This document shows positions 16,125 to 24,481 of a DNA stretch of 64,000 bases, in pieces. The DNA comes from Planctomycetota bacterium (lineage in GTDB: Bacteria; Planctomycetota; Planctomycetia; Planctomycetales; Planctomycetaceae). The translations under genes and the position numbers were made by a program. How positions within the stretch are numbered: position 1 is the first letter of the stretch; each line of letters opens with the position of its first letter. The notes beneath the pieces are model-generated. The model made no database searches. It was given only the letters and a program-made list of their open reading frames with translations, and was not told the origin of the DNA. The stretch is from positions 1 to 64,000 of the forward strand of contig JAFEBS010000052.1 in NCBI GenBank assembly GCA_018242525.1. The letters run 5' to 3'.

Positions 16125-17669
16125 ATGTCCCGCTGGCAGTTGATCCTGTTCCTGATCCTGGTCCTGCTCCCCATCGTGCTGTTTGGTGCCGTGGGGGCGT
16201 GGGCGTTGTGGAATCAGGGACACATGACGTGGCTGGTGTGGGTCCTGCCCGTCAGTTGGACGCTCGCCTGGATTCTGGCGAGAAACTCAAAGCGGGTCGA
16301 GTTTCCACTGCCTGAAATCGGCTCGCACGACCACTGGACTCCCCAGGATCATGCGGCTCTCAAGATCGTGGAAACCGAACAGACGCGGTTGGAGGGGATC
16401 ACCCGCGATCAATTGCTCGACGTGGCATTCTTTCGGGATCGCACCGTGGATCTCGCCACGAAGCTGGCCCTGCACTATCACCCCAGGGCGAAGGATCCGC
16501 TCGACAAGTTGTCGGTCGTGGAAATCCTGACGGTGGCACAGTTGGTGTCCGAGGATCTGGAAGAGTGGTTTCAGAAAAACGTCCCCGGCAGTCATCTGAT
16601 CACCGTCGGCCAATGGCGAATGCTGACGCAGGCCCCCGGTTGGTGGAATGCCGCGACGAATGTCGGCTGGATCGCCTCCGTCGCCATGAATCCCGTCGCC
16701 GGGTTGGGACGGTATGCACTGTCGCGAGCCTTTGGGGATCCGATCGCGAAGCAATTGCAAACCGGTTTGCTGGGAATGTTTTTCACAGTCTACATGCGTC
16801 AGGTCGGCTATTACCTGATTGAACTGAACAGCGGCCGCCTGCGGGGTGGTTCGTCGCGGTACCGGCGCGCCATGCTTCAATTGGAAGGCACGGTGAATGC
16901 GAACGCCGCAGCCGCGGCCCCGCTTCCCGTGGAACCGGTGACAGTCACCATTGCCATCATCGGCCAAGTCAAGGCGGGTAAATCGAGCCTGGTGAATTGC
17001 CTGCTGAACAACCAGCAGGCGGCTGTCGACGTTCTGCCGCTCACCAAGGATGTGGATCGTTATGAATTGAGGCTGGAAGAGTCGCGCGATCGACTGGTGC
17101 TGCTCGACACTCCCGGCTACAGCGATGCCGGGGCCACTCGGGAGCAGATCGAGGCAACGCGTGAGGCGGCTCGGCAGGCGGATTTGATTCTGCTGGTGAT
17201 GGCCGCCACATCTCCCGCCAAGCAGGCAGATGCAAAGATGCTGCAGGAATTGACCAGTTGGTTTGCCGGACAACGTCGTCTGAAGCCGCCGCCGTTCATT
17301 GGAGTTGCTTCAAAAATCGATGGACTTCGTCCGGTGATGGAGTGGGCACCGCCGTACGACTGGGAACATCCCGGCCGCCCGAAGGAACAATCGATCAGGG
17401 ATGCCGTCGACTTCGCCCGCGAGGCGACCGGAAACCGATTGCAGGTGGTGGTCCCCGTCTGTTCAGACCGGGAACGTGGTCGCATTTACGGGTTTGAAGA
17501 ATGGCTGCTGCCGATAATCATCGTCCAGTTGGACGAAGCCCGGTCGGTTTCGCTGGTTCGTTCGCTGCATCACGACTACGACAGTCAGAAACTGCAACGA
17601 ACGGTCAGCCAGTTCCTGGAAGCAGGCAAGCGGATCGCGGAAGTCGTGCGCCAACAGATGAATCCGTAG
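16125..17669 (+). CDS. Membrane-anchored P-loop GTPase (YfjP/Era-like)
   Basis: 514-residue GTPase with two N-terminal transmembrane segments (about residues 5-28 and 34-53), a helical region, then the G domain: G1 GQVKAGKSS (280-288), G3 DTPGY (328-332) and G4 SKID (396-399). Unlike the upstream GTPase, its G4 is canonical. I start it at the ATG at 16125, just past a palindromic element; the same frame is open from an ATG at 15993, which would add 44 residues encoded mostly by the repeat. The short start gives a clean membrane anchor (MSRWQLILFLILVLLP). Likely co-transcribed with the preceding GTPase, forming a two-GTPase unit. The stop codon lies inside a hairpin at 17661-17700. Confidence 0.82.
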   Translation: MSRWQLILFLILVLLPIVLFGAVGAWALWNQGHMTWLVWVLPVSWTLAWILARNSKRVEFPLPEIGSHDHWTPQDHAALKIVETEQTRLEGITRDQLLDVAFFRDRTVDLATKLALHYHPRAKDPLDKLSVVEILTVAQLVSEDLEEWFQKNVPGSHLITVGQWRMLTQAPGWWNAATNVGWIASVAMNPVAGLGRYALSRAFGDPIAKQLQTGLLGMFFTVYMRQVGYYLIELNSGRLRGGSSRYRRAMLQLEGTVNANAAAAAPLPVEPVTVTIAIIGQVKAGKSSLVNCLLNNQQAAVDVLPLTKDVDRYELRLEESRDRLVLLDTPGYSDAGATREQIEATREAARQADLILLVMAATSPAKQADAKMLQELTSWFAGQRRLKPPPFIGVASKIDGLRPVMEWAPPYDWEHPGRPKEQSIRDAVDFAREATGNRLQVVVPVCSDRERGRIYGFEEWLLPIIIVQLDEARSVSLVRSLHHDYDSQKLQRTVSQFLEAGKRIAEVVRQQMNP

Positions 17670-17700
17670 CCGAAGTCGTGAGACTTCGGTCATGGATTCG
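17661..17700. repeat. Hairpin with GTGA loop (copy 3) at the end of the GTPase gene
   Basis: Core stem CCGAAGTC/GACTTCGG (17671-17690) with loop GTGA, extended by flanking GAATCC/GGATTC (17661-17666, 17695-17700). It contains the stop codon of the GTPase gene. It shares the 8-bp stem and GTGA loop with 4627-4646 and 4665-4684, so it is probably a dispersed repeat doubling as a 3' hairpin. Confidence 0.6.
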
Positions 17701-17915
17701 GGGTCAGGTGGTTCGCGAAAAATGAACTTTCAACCCCCTGCCCCCCGGGGCACGACCCGGGTTTCAGGGGTTTCAGGACAGCTGGTTGAAATACCGGACC
17801 TGCGACCTGATAATCGGCCGCTTGCGACATTTCTTTCCCGGCCAGGGTTTGCCAGCGTTGCTGGACGGGTTTCATCGCAGTTTCACCAGGATGCAGCTAC
17901 CAGGAGGTTCCGATC

Positions 17916-18923
17916 GTGAAGAACAGTTCGATCTACGTCGCCATCGCTCTCGTGTTGGGCCAGGCCTTGTCTCTGAGCGCGGCTGACAAGGTGCAACAAC
18001 CCGTGCGAATGGGTTGCGGCATCATGACATTTGACACCGTGCCTGGCTGGGGGCTGAGTCCCGAAGGGAAGTCGGTCCTGGGACCCACTCACGGTGGTGT
18101 CGTCATCGACAAGGCCGGTCACATCTACACCAGCGCCAACATCGGTGTTTTTGTTTTTTCACCTGACGGCAAAGTGGTGAACCGGTTTGTTGGTGATGAC
18201 TACACCAACATCCACGACATGGAAATCCGCGAGGAAGCGGATGGTGAGTACATCTACGGTGCCCGCAATGCGGCTGGTGAAGGGATCAAGTTCAAGGCCG
18301 ATACCGGTGCGGTCGTCATGAAACTCAAATTCCCCGAGGAGTCTGGCTTGAAGTTGACGAAGATGAGCCCGACTGCGATCACCGTCGCTCCCAACGGCGA
18401 CATCTTTCTGTCGGATGGTTACGCCAGCAATCACGTCTTCAAGTACGACAAGACCGGCAAGTATCTGATGCATTTCGGGAGCAAGGGGAACGATCTGAAG
18501 CAGTTCAACACCGCTCACGGTATGACGCTGGACACCCGCTACGATCCGCCACGCCTGCTGATCTGTGATCGCAATCACGAGCCGAAGGGCCGTCTGCTGC
18601 ATTACAACCTGGACGGGGAATTCATGGCCGAGGTCATCACCGGCCTGGGAATGCCCACATCGGCCGCTGTCCAGGGGGACTACGTTTCAGTGCCCGATCT
18701 GCATGGCCGGTTGGTGATCCTCGACAAGAGCAACACCATCATGGCGGTGCTCGGCCACAATCCGGACCCGGCCAAGCGGGTCAACTTCAACGTTCCCCAG
18801 GATCAATGGATCGAAGGGATCTTCAGCGGCACTCACGGATCCTACTGGGACAAGGATGGCAACTTGTATGTCCAGGACTGGAACGTCTCGGGCCGCCTGA
18901 TGAAGCTGGTCCGGGTCAAGTAG
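17916..18923 (+). CDS. Secreted six-bladed beta-propeller (NHL-like) protein
   Basis: 335-residue exported protein. A signal peptide (MKNSSIYVAIALVLGQALSLSAAD) precedes propeller blades recognisable as VVIDKAGHIYTSANIGVFVFSPDG, ITVAPNGDIFLSDGYASNHVFKYDKTGKY and the closing YWDKDGNLYVQDWNVSGRLMKLVRV. Conserved histidines occur at GTHGSYW and AHGMTLD. Planctomycetes encode many such proteins, and the ligand is unknown. Upstream, 17670-17915 holds a hairpin and a short gap without a gene. It is distinct in sequence from the NHL protein at 11933. Confidence 0.85.
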   Translation: MKNSSIYVAIALVLGQALSLSAADKVQQPVRMGCGIMTFDTVPGWGLSPEGKSVLGPTHGGVVIDKAGHIYTSANIGVFVFSPDGKVVNRFVGDDYTNIHDMEIREEADGEYIYGARNAAGEGIKFKADTGAVVMKLKFPEESGLKLTKMSPTAITVAPNGDIFLSDGYASNHVFKYDKTGKYLMHFGSKGNDLKQFNTAHGMTLDTRYDPPRLLICDRNHEPKGRLLHYNLDGEFMAEVITGLGMPTSAAVQGDYVSVPDLHGRLVILDKSNTIMAVLGHNPDPAKRVNFNVPQDQWIEGIFSGTHGSYWDKDGNLYVQDWNVSGRLMKLVRVK

Positions 18924-19023
18924 CGTGCCGTCCCGTATGTTGCGACTGCTGCGAATGGCCGGGGCTTTGGCGAAGACGCTTCAGCCCCAGTCATTCGACC
19001 GTTGAATCTATTGGAGCTTCTTC

Positions 19024-19179
19024 ATGCGCCGTGATTCACCACGCGCCCTGTTGGTGGTCATGGCGGGTCTGTTCCACTCTGGCATCGCATCCGCCGCCGA
19101 GCCGTTGGAGTCCTTGTTTTCCACGATCGAGCGCAATGAACAGGCGCAGATCGTTCGCCTGGAACCAGGCCAACCCTGA
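19024..19179 (+). CDS. Short secreted ORF, possibly a truncated gene
   Basis: 51-codon open frame beginning MRRDSPRALLVVMAGLFHSG with a plausible signal peptide ending near ASAAEP, then about 25 residues (LESLFSTIERNEQAQIVRL) and a stop. It lies in the 342-bp gap between the propeller protein and the DUF2071 gene. It could be a small secreted peptide or the 5' end of a gene that lost its remainder. No ribosome-binding site is obvious and no family is recognised. Confidence 0.35.
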   Translation: MRRDSPRALLVVMAGLFHSGIASAAEPLESLFSTIERNEQAQIVRLEPGQP

Positions 19180-19265
19180 AAATCACGGGGCCGTGTACGC
19201 GCCGCTTGTGGTCGCTTGTTCGAAACCAGATAGAATCCCCGGTTCAAGAATCCACGGGGGACACG

Positions 19266-20009
19266 ATGGCGACGCAACCGAAGCCCTTTTTGACCGCCCA
19301 ATGGCGGAACCTGGTCATGCTGAATTACGAAATCGATCCGGACCTGGTTCGATCTCGAGTTCCCGCCGGGACGGAAATCGATTTCTGGAACGGCAAGACC
19401 TTTGTCAGCCTGGTGGGGTTTCGGTTTCTGGAGACACGCGTGCTGGGCTGGTCGATTCCGTTTCACGTCAATTTCGATGAAGTCAATCTGCGATTCTACG
19501 TGCGGCATCAATCCCATGGTGAATGGCGGCGTGGCGTGGTGTTTGTCAAGGAGATCGTGCCCAGGTCGGCCATCGCCATGGTTGCCCGCTGGGCGTACAA
19601 CGAACAGTACGTCGCGCTGCCGATGCGGAGCATGGTGGATCCGCCCGGGGAGTCGAATTCCCTGCGCGGGTCGGTCTGCTATTCGTGGAGGTGGGCCGGG
19701 ACGTGGAACGAGGTCTCGGCACAGATCAGCGGCCAGCCGAGTCCACTCGCGCCGGGTTCGCAAGCCGAGTTCATCACCGAGCATTACTGGGGGTACGCGG
19801 CCCAGCGAGATGGCTCGACGCTGGAATATCGCGTGGAGCACCCTGCGTGGCGGGTCTGGCAAGCCGACCAGAGCCAGTTTACAGGGGACATCAGTACTCT
19901 GTACGGATCCGAATTCACGGGACTGCAGTCCAGTCCCGCAACTTCCGCGTTCGTGGCCGAAGGGTCGGACATCGTCGTCCGGCGGGGTAGACCAACTCGG
20001 ATTGGTTGA
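19266..20009 (+). CDS. YqjF-type DUF2071 protein
   Basis: 247-residue protein of the DUF2071 (YqjF) family, a beta-barrel-like cytosolic family of unknown biochemical role. Typical segments are FLTAQWRNLVMLNYEIDPDLVRSRVP near the start, WNGKTFVSLVGFRF, NLRFYVRH and RGVVFVKEIVPR. I chose the ATG at 19266, where the family's N terminus begins (MATQPKPFLTAQW), rather than an upstream in-frame start 60 bp earlier. It stands alone between a short secreted ORF and the UDP-sugar genes. Confidence 0.85.
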   Translation: MATQPKPFLTAQWRNLVMLNYEIDPDLVRSRVPAGTEIDFWNGKTFVSLVGFRFLETRVLGWSIPFHVNFDEVNLRFYVRHQSHGEWRRGVVFVKEIVPRSAIAMVARWAYNEQYVALPMRSMVDPPGESNSLRGSVCYSWRWAGTWNEVSAQISGQPSPLAPGSQAEFITEHYWGYAAQRDGSTLEYRVEHPAWRVWQADQSQFTGDISTLYGSEFTGLQSSPATSAFVAEGSDIVVRRGRPTRIG

Positions 20010-20155
20010 ACGATCTCTGCCAATTCCGCGGTGCGATCACTTGGCTTACAACGGCAAATCGTCAATGATTCGCGACGGCCACCACCGTGGGGCTGTGCTC
20101 TGGCTGGTATCTCACGGAACTGCCAGATGAAATCAGCGGATGGAGTTCAAGTCGG

Positions 20156-21163
20156 ATGAAGTATCTTGTCACAGGGGCAGCCGGATTTATCGGCATGCAC
20201 GTCAGCACTGCACTGCTGGACCGTGGTGACGAAGTCATCGGCCTGGACAATCTGAACCCGTACTACTCCGTCCAACTGAAACACGATCGGCTGGCCCGCC
20301 TGACAGGCTGCCCCGGATTCCGGTTTGCAGAATTCGATCTGGTCAATCGCGACCGATTGACTCAACTGTGCGCCGACGAACGATTTGACGTCGTCATCAA
20401 CCTGGCCGCCCAGGCCGGGGTCCGCTATTCGATGACCAATCCGCATGCCTACGTTGACAGCAACCTGGTCGGGTTTGTCAACATCCTGGAAGCGTGTCGA
20501 CATCAGGGTGTGAAACACCTGGTGTTTGCATCGTCCAGTTCCGTTTACGGTGCCAACACCACTCTGCCATTTTCCATCCATCATAACGTCGATCATCCGC
20601 TCAGCCTGTACGCCGCCACGAAAAAGGCGAACGAATTGATGGCGCACACGTACAGCAACCTGTACAACCTGCCAACGACTGGTCTGCGGTTCTTCACGGT
20701 TTACGGACCCTGGGGCCGGCCGGACATGGCGATGTGGCTGTTCACGCGTGCGATTCTTGAGGGGCGACCGATCGACGTCTTCAACAATGGACAGATGCGT
20801 CGTGACTTCACGTACGTCGACGATATTGTCCAGGGGATCGTGCGAGTGGCGGACAACGTCCCGACGGGAAATGCCGCGTGGTCTGGAGATCGTCCTGATC
20901 CCGCCACCAGCCGTGCTCCATATCGGATTTACAACATCGGCAACAATCAGCCGGTGGAATTGAGCCACATGATTCAGACGCTGGAACGGGCGTTGGGCGT
21001 CGCGGCAGTGAAGAATTATCTGCCGATGCAGCCGGGGGATGTTCCGTCAACGTATGCGGATGTGGATGACCTGACCCGGGATGTTGGTTTTCGGCCCAGC
21101 ACGCCGATTGAAGTCGGCATCGGGCGGTTTGTGGACTGGTATCGCGATTATCACAAGGTTTGA
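20156..21163 (+). CDS. UDP-glucuronate 4-epimerase-like NAD-dependent epimerase
   Basis: 335-residue extended short-chain dehydrogenase. The NAD-binding Rossmann motif GAAGFIG is at residues 7-13, LDNLNPYYS follows the second strand, and the catalytic tyrosine/lysine pair is in YAATKKANE after the serine-rich SSSSVYG. The sequence closely resembles CapI/LspL-type UDP-glucuronate 4-epimerases that make UDP-galacturonate. I use the ATG at 20156 (MKYLVTGAAG), since an upstream start at 20087 adds unrelated residues. The next gene starts 3 bp after the stop and encodes UDP-glucuronate decarboxylase, so the pair channels one precursor to two nucleotide sugars. Confidence 0.9.
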   Translation: MKYLVTGAAGFIGMHVSTALLDRGDEVIGLDNLNPYYSVQLKHDRLARLTGCPGFRFAEFDLVNRDRLTQLCADERFDVVINLAAQAGVRYSMTNPHAYVDSNLVGFVNILEACRHQGVKHLVFASSSSVYGANTTLPFSIHHNVDHPLSLYAATKKANELMAHTYSNLYNLPTTGLRFFTVYGPWGRPDMAMWLFTRAILEGRPIDVFNNGQMRRDFTYVDDIVQGIVRVADNVPTGNAAWSGDRPDPATSRAPYRIYNIGNNQPVELSHMIQTLERALGVAAVKNYLPMQPGDVPSTYADVDDLTRDVGFRPSTPIEVGIGRFVDWYRDYHKV

Positions 21164-21166
21164 TTC

Positions 21167-22111
21167 ATGCGTTCAATACTTGTTACCGGCGGTGCCGGAT
21201 TCCTGGGCAGTCACCTGTGTGAGCGGTTGCTTGAGCGGGGTGACAATGTCATTTGCCTGGACAATTTCTTCACAGGGCGAAAGCAGAATGTCCTGCACCT
21301 GATGAACAACCCCCGGTTTGAACTGATCCGTCACGACATCGTGCATCCGATCTTCATTGAAGCGGACCAGATCTACAATCTGGCCTGCCCCGCTTCGCCG
21401 GTGGCATATCAGTTCAATCCGATCAAGACGATCAAGACCTCGACCGTGGGAGTCGTCAATGTGCTGGGACTGGCCAAGCGCTGTCGGGCCCGGATCCTGC
21501 ATGCATCCACATCGGAAGTGTATGGGGACCCCACGGTGCATCCGCAGCGCGAGGACTACTGGGGCAACGTCAACCCGCTGGGGCCACGCAGTTGCTATGA
21601 CGAAGGGAAGCGGGTTGCCGAATCGTTGTGCATGAACTACCACCAGGAACATCAGTTGCAGGTGCGACTGATTCGCATTTTCAACACGTATGGCCCCCGA
21701 ATGGACCCCAATGACGGACGGGTCATCTCGAATTTCATCACGCAGGCGCTGCGCGGCGAAGCGATCACCATTTACGGGGACGGTCAGCAAACCCGTTCAT
21801 TCTGTTACGTGGACGACCTGATTCGGGGAATGATGCTGCTGATGGATCAGGACGCCGAGACCGGTCCGATCAACATTGGGAATCCCGGCGAATACACCAT
21901 GTTGCAGTTGGCGCAAGAGGTCCTGAAAGCGATTCCAGAATCGAAATCGACGATCACCCACGTGCCACTGCCCCAGGATGATCCGAAACAACGTTGCCCG
22001 GACATTACCAAGGCGCGTGCCGTGCTGGGTTGGTCGCCGACTGTCGACCTCACGTCCGGGTTGACCAGGACCGTGGAGTATTACCGGACCGAACTGGCGA
22101 TGGCGCGGTAG
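21167..22111 (+). CDS. UDP-glucuronate decarboxylase (UDP-xylose synthase)
   Basis: 314-residue enzyme that oxidatively decarboxylates UDP-glucuronate to UDP-xylose. Recognised by GGAGFLGSHLCERLL at the N terminus, LDNFFTGRKQNV, the segment DIVHPIFIEADQIYNLACPASPVAYQ characteristic of UXS, the catalytic SCYDEGKR, and RIFNTYGPRMDPNDGRVISNF. Length is right for the bacterial enzyme, which lacks the plant membrane anchor. It is 3 bp downstream of the UDP-glucuronate 4-epimerase gene, an operon for cell-surface sugar precursors. Confidence 0.93.
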   Translation: MRSILVTGGAGFLGSHLCERLLERGDNVICLDNFFTGRKQNVLHLMNNPRFELIRHDIVHPIFIEADQIYNLACPASPVAYQFNPIKTIKTSTVGVVNVLGLAKRCRARILHASTSEVYGDPTVHPQREDYWGNVNPLGPRSCYDEGKRVAESLCMNYHQEHQLQVRLIRIFNTYGPRMDPNDGRVISNFITQALRGEAITIYGDGQQTRSFCYVDDLIRGMMLLMDQDAETGPINIGNPGEYTMLQLAQEVLKAIPESKSTITHVPLPQDDPKQRCPDITKARAVLGWSPTVDLTSGLTRTVEYYRTELAMAR

Positions 22112-22850
22112 CGAGACTGTCTCTGACGACTGGCATCTGCCGGTCGTTTCGTGGCAAGTCGTCCTCGGGCAGTTCGATCTAACGAGTGTCACGTCCTGGC
22201 CGTCGCGAGATATCTCGACACTTCTCTCGGCGGTACCGTCGACTTTTCCAGTCCGGTCGACTTTTCCTTTCCCGTTCAATTCGACGTGGTTGAGATCTGT
22301 CCTGTGATTTGGTGGTTTGCACCCCGTACGCCGGGCAATCCCGGCACGACCAAATCAGTCGTAGATCGATTCCCAAACCGATTCTATTTACCCCATCTTA
22401 AAGCGCGATTGACGCAACTCAGGGAGAGGCTGCCGTCAAACTCGCGTCCATTTTGACCAGGCGTTACGAACGGCTCAATCGGCACAGAAATCGACGTAAC
22501 ATCATTGCGAAATAACAGTTTGAGAGATTCAAGGCATCCTGCCTGCAAGGCCGATCAATTGTGCTAGTCCCGCCAAAACGAATCGATGCGAGGCACCCGA
22601 AGTCAGCGTGGTAAGCCTCGAAAGTGTGCGATGCCGGGACGGCATTGCCTGCGGAGTTTGTTTTGAGGACGACGTACGTTAGACGGTCGTAACGACCGGA
22701 ACGAGGTGATGGCCCAGCCGTTAGAGTTGCGACGCGCGTCGCAGGCGGCGCGGATCAGCCGCCTGGAATTCCACGACTGACCGACACCTGTGTTCCGTGG
22801 GTTAGGACGACCCAAGGTTCGAGATTCCCAAGGGAAGGAGACGTTCTTCT
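22112..22850. other. 739-bp non-coding region with many hairpins
   Basis: Gap between the UDP-sugar operon and the Cys-rich protein gene. The first half has a duplicated GGTCGACTTTTCC word near 22235-22270 and a stem-loop with arms GATTTGGT (22306-22313) and ACCAAATC (22349-22356) enclosing GCCGGG/CCCGGC. The second half (22631-22814) is a string of short hairpins described separately. No coding frame with recognisable content was found. Confidence 0.5.
22631..22814 (+). promoter_or_regulatory. Possible structured 5' leader of the Cys-rich protein gene
   Basis: Five short inverted repeats occur in succession: ATGCC/GGCAT (22631-22645), CGGTCGT/ACGACCG (22684-22698), the 14-bp palindrome GCGACGCGCGTCGC (22729-22742), AGGCGGC/GCCGCCT (22743-22764) and TGGGT/ACCCA (22798-22814). 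A strong ribosome-binding site (GGGAAGGAG) follows before the ATG at 22851. The density suggests a structured leader or a small RNA, but no known riboswitch class is recognised and the start of transcription is unknown. Confidence 0.35.
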
Positions 22851-24206
22851 ATGCGATGGATCAAGATGTCTGGGGCGATGCTCGCTGCAATGAGCATGGC
22901 CAGCCTGGCCGACGCCGGGTGGTTGCATGGTTCTAAGGGGTGCTGCGGCGCCTCGAAGGCCAGCTGCTGCTCGACCACTCAGCCGGCTTGTTGTAAACCT
23001 GTGATCGTCAAGCCATGTTGCCCGACGGTCCACACCTATCAGCGCAAATGCTCTGATATCAAGCCGCCATGTTGCGATAGCTGCTGTGCTCCGGCCAGCT
23101 GCTGTGCTCCGGCTGCCAACTGCGGTCCAGCTGCTGCCGCCTGTGCTCCAGCTTGTGCCGCTCCGGCCGCCAATTGTGCTCCTGCGTGTGCTCCGGGTTG
23201 TGCGGCTCCCGCCGCTGCCTGTGCTCCCGCTTGTGCGGCTCCTGCCGCCAATTGTGCTCCGGCTTGTGCAGCTCCCGCTGCTGCCTGTGCTCCCGCTTGT
23301 GCAGCTCCTGCCGCTGCTTGTGCTCCGGCTTGTGCGGCTCCTGCCGCTGCCTGTGCTCCAGCTTGTGCCGCTCCCGCCGCCAATTGTGGTCCCGCCTGTG
23401 CTCCAGGCTGTGCCGCTCCGGTTGCGAAATGCGGTCCTGGTTGCGGTCCAGCCTGTGCTCCAGGTTGTGCTGCTCCCGCCAACTGTGGCCCAGCCTGTGC
23501 TCCGGCTTGTGCAGCTCCGGCTGCCACCAGCTGCTGCCCAACCAGCTGTGCTCCGAAGCTGAACTGCTTCAAGGGTCTGCATGGATTGTTTGGTAAGTGC
23601 TGCAAGACTTCGTGTGCTTCGACCGCTTGTGCTCCAGCCTGTGCCCCAGCTTGTGCCGCTCCTGCGACCAGCTGTACCCCAAGCTGTGCCAAGACCTGCT
23701 GTGCCGATCCTTGTGCCATTGCCAAGCTGATCTACGAATCGCAGACCGCCTGCTACGCTCGTCAACGACGTGCCGCCATCCGCAAGCTGGGCAATCGTTA
23801 TGATTGCATCTGCAACCCGGAAATCATGACGGCCTTCGTCTATGCCCTGAACGATGCCGATGAACGCGTCCGCCGTGAAGCGGCCGATGAAATCGGCGAT
23901 CAAGTTCGCAAGAACTGCTGCTGCTGCCCCGAAGTCGTCGCCGCCCTGACCTGTGCTCTGGGTGACTGCGATCGCGGTGTGGTTCGTCAAGCTGAACAGG
24001 CCCTCCGCCTGTGTGGATATGACGTTGTCAAGGGTTGCTGCGACAAGGGTTGCACGACTGCCGGTTGCAACAGCGGCTGTGCTCCAGCCGGTGCCCCGGC
24101 CATGACGCCAGCCAGCGATCCTGCTGCTCCTGCTCCGGTACCACCGGAAGAGAAGAAGACGGCTCGCACCAGCCGCCTGTCCAACCTGCTCGGTCTCCTG
24201 GACTGA
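22851..24206 (+). CDS. Secreted Cys-Ala-Pro repeat protein with HEAT repeats
   Basis: 451-residue exported protein. A signal peptide (about residues 1-23, ending ASLADAG) is followed by a cysteine-rich head with CC pairs, then residues about 80-250 made of 10-residue units close to CAPACAAPAA, with variants carrying N, G or K. A shorter CAPAC block recurs near 262-275. Residues about 290-400 look like HEAT/PBS-lyase-type helical repeats (IMTAFVYALNDADERVRREAADEIGDQV; VVAALTCALGDCDRGVVRQAEQALR). Cysteine abundance points to extensive disulfide or metal linkage outside the cytoplasm, perhaps in the cell wall; that is inference. A strong ribosome-binding site, a long leader and a strong terminator suggest high expression. 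Confidence 0.8.
   Translation: MRWIKMSGAMLAAMSMASLADAGWLHGSKGCCGASKASCCSTTQPACCKPVIVKPCCPTVHTYQRKCSDIKPPCCDSCCAPASCCAPAANCGPAAAACAPACAAPAANCAPACAPGCAAPAAACAPACAAPAANCAPACAAPAAACAPACAAPAAACAPACAAPAAACAPACAAPAANCGPACAPGCAAPVAKCGPGCGPACAPGCAAPANCGPACAPACAAPAATSCCPTSCAPKLNCFKGLHGLFGKCCKTSCASTACAPACAPACAAPATSCTPSCAKTCCADPCAIAKLIYESQTACYARQRRAAIRKLGNRYDCICNPEIMTAFVYALNDADERVRREAADEIGDQVRKNCCCCPEVVAALTCALGDCDRGVVRQAEQALRLCGYDVVKGCCDKGCTTAGCNSGCAPAGAPAMTPASDPAAPAPVPPEEKKTARTSRLSNLLGLLD
23139..23540 (+). repeat. Tandem 30-bp coding repeats (CAPACAAPAA units)
   Basis: Direct repeats of about 30 bp built from TGTGCTCC, GCTTGTGC and GCTCC words, with scattered substitutions and some partial units. Cysteine is encoded almost only as TGT here but mostly as TGC in the flanking head and HEAT parts, which suggests the block grew by duplication from one unit. 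Confidence 0.75.
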
Positions 24207-24269
24207 TCACCGTTGGATCGGTGAAACCCTCACCAGCCCCAAACGGGTTGGCGTACTACAGTGAACAGC

Positions 24270-24300
24270 GGCCCCCGGATTCGTCCGGGGGCCGTTTTCG
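24270..24300 (+). terminator. Rho-independent terminator after the Cys-rich gene
   Basis: Perfect 10-bp stem GGCCCCCGGA/TCCGGGGGCC (24270-24279, 24284-24293) with TTCG tetraloop, followed by GTTTTCGTTT. This is the clearest intrinsic terminator in the window and lies 64 bp past the stop codon. Confidence 0.9.
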
Positions 24301-24481
24301 TTTGCATCTTGGTTTCCGAACGACGAAACTGCCATCTCAGACAGTTCCCTGCAAATCGGGGATCCGTTGTCCTGGTCGAATCCAGGCGGGCTGACGCTCA
24401 ATGGGCGTGAGGAATCCTCCCCGGTTCCGAGTAGAATCGAATTCAACCGCATACCACTTTTTCGACGGATCGAATTTCACC

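Noticed and set aside
23139..23540. CRISPR-like array
   Set aside because: The 30-bp units are contiguous coding repeats without unique spacers, and no cas genes are present in the window.
22755..23990. Ser/Thr/Gly-rich minus-strand frame opposite the Cys-rich gene
   Set aside because: Low-complexity reading of the tandem repeat; the plus-strand gene has signal peptide, ribosome-binding site and terminator.
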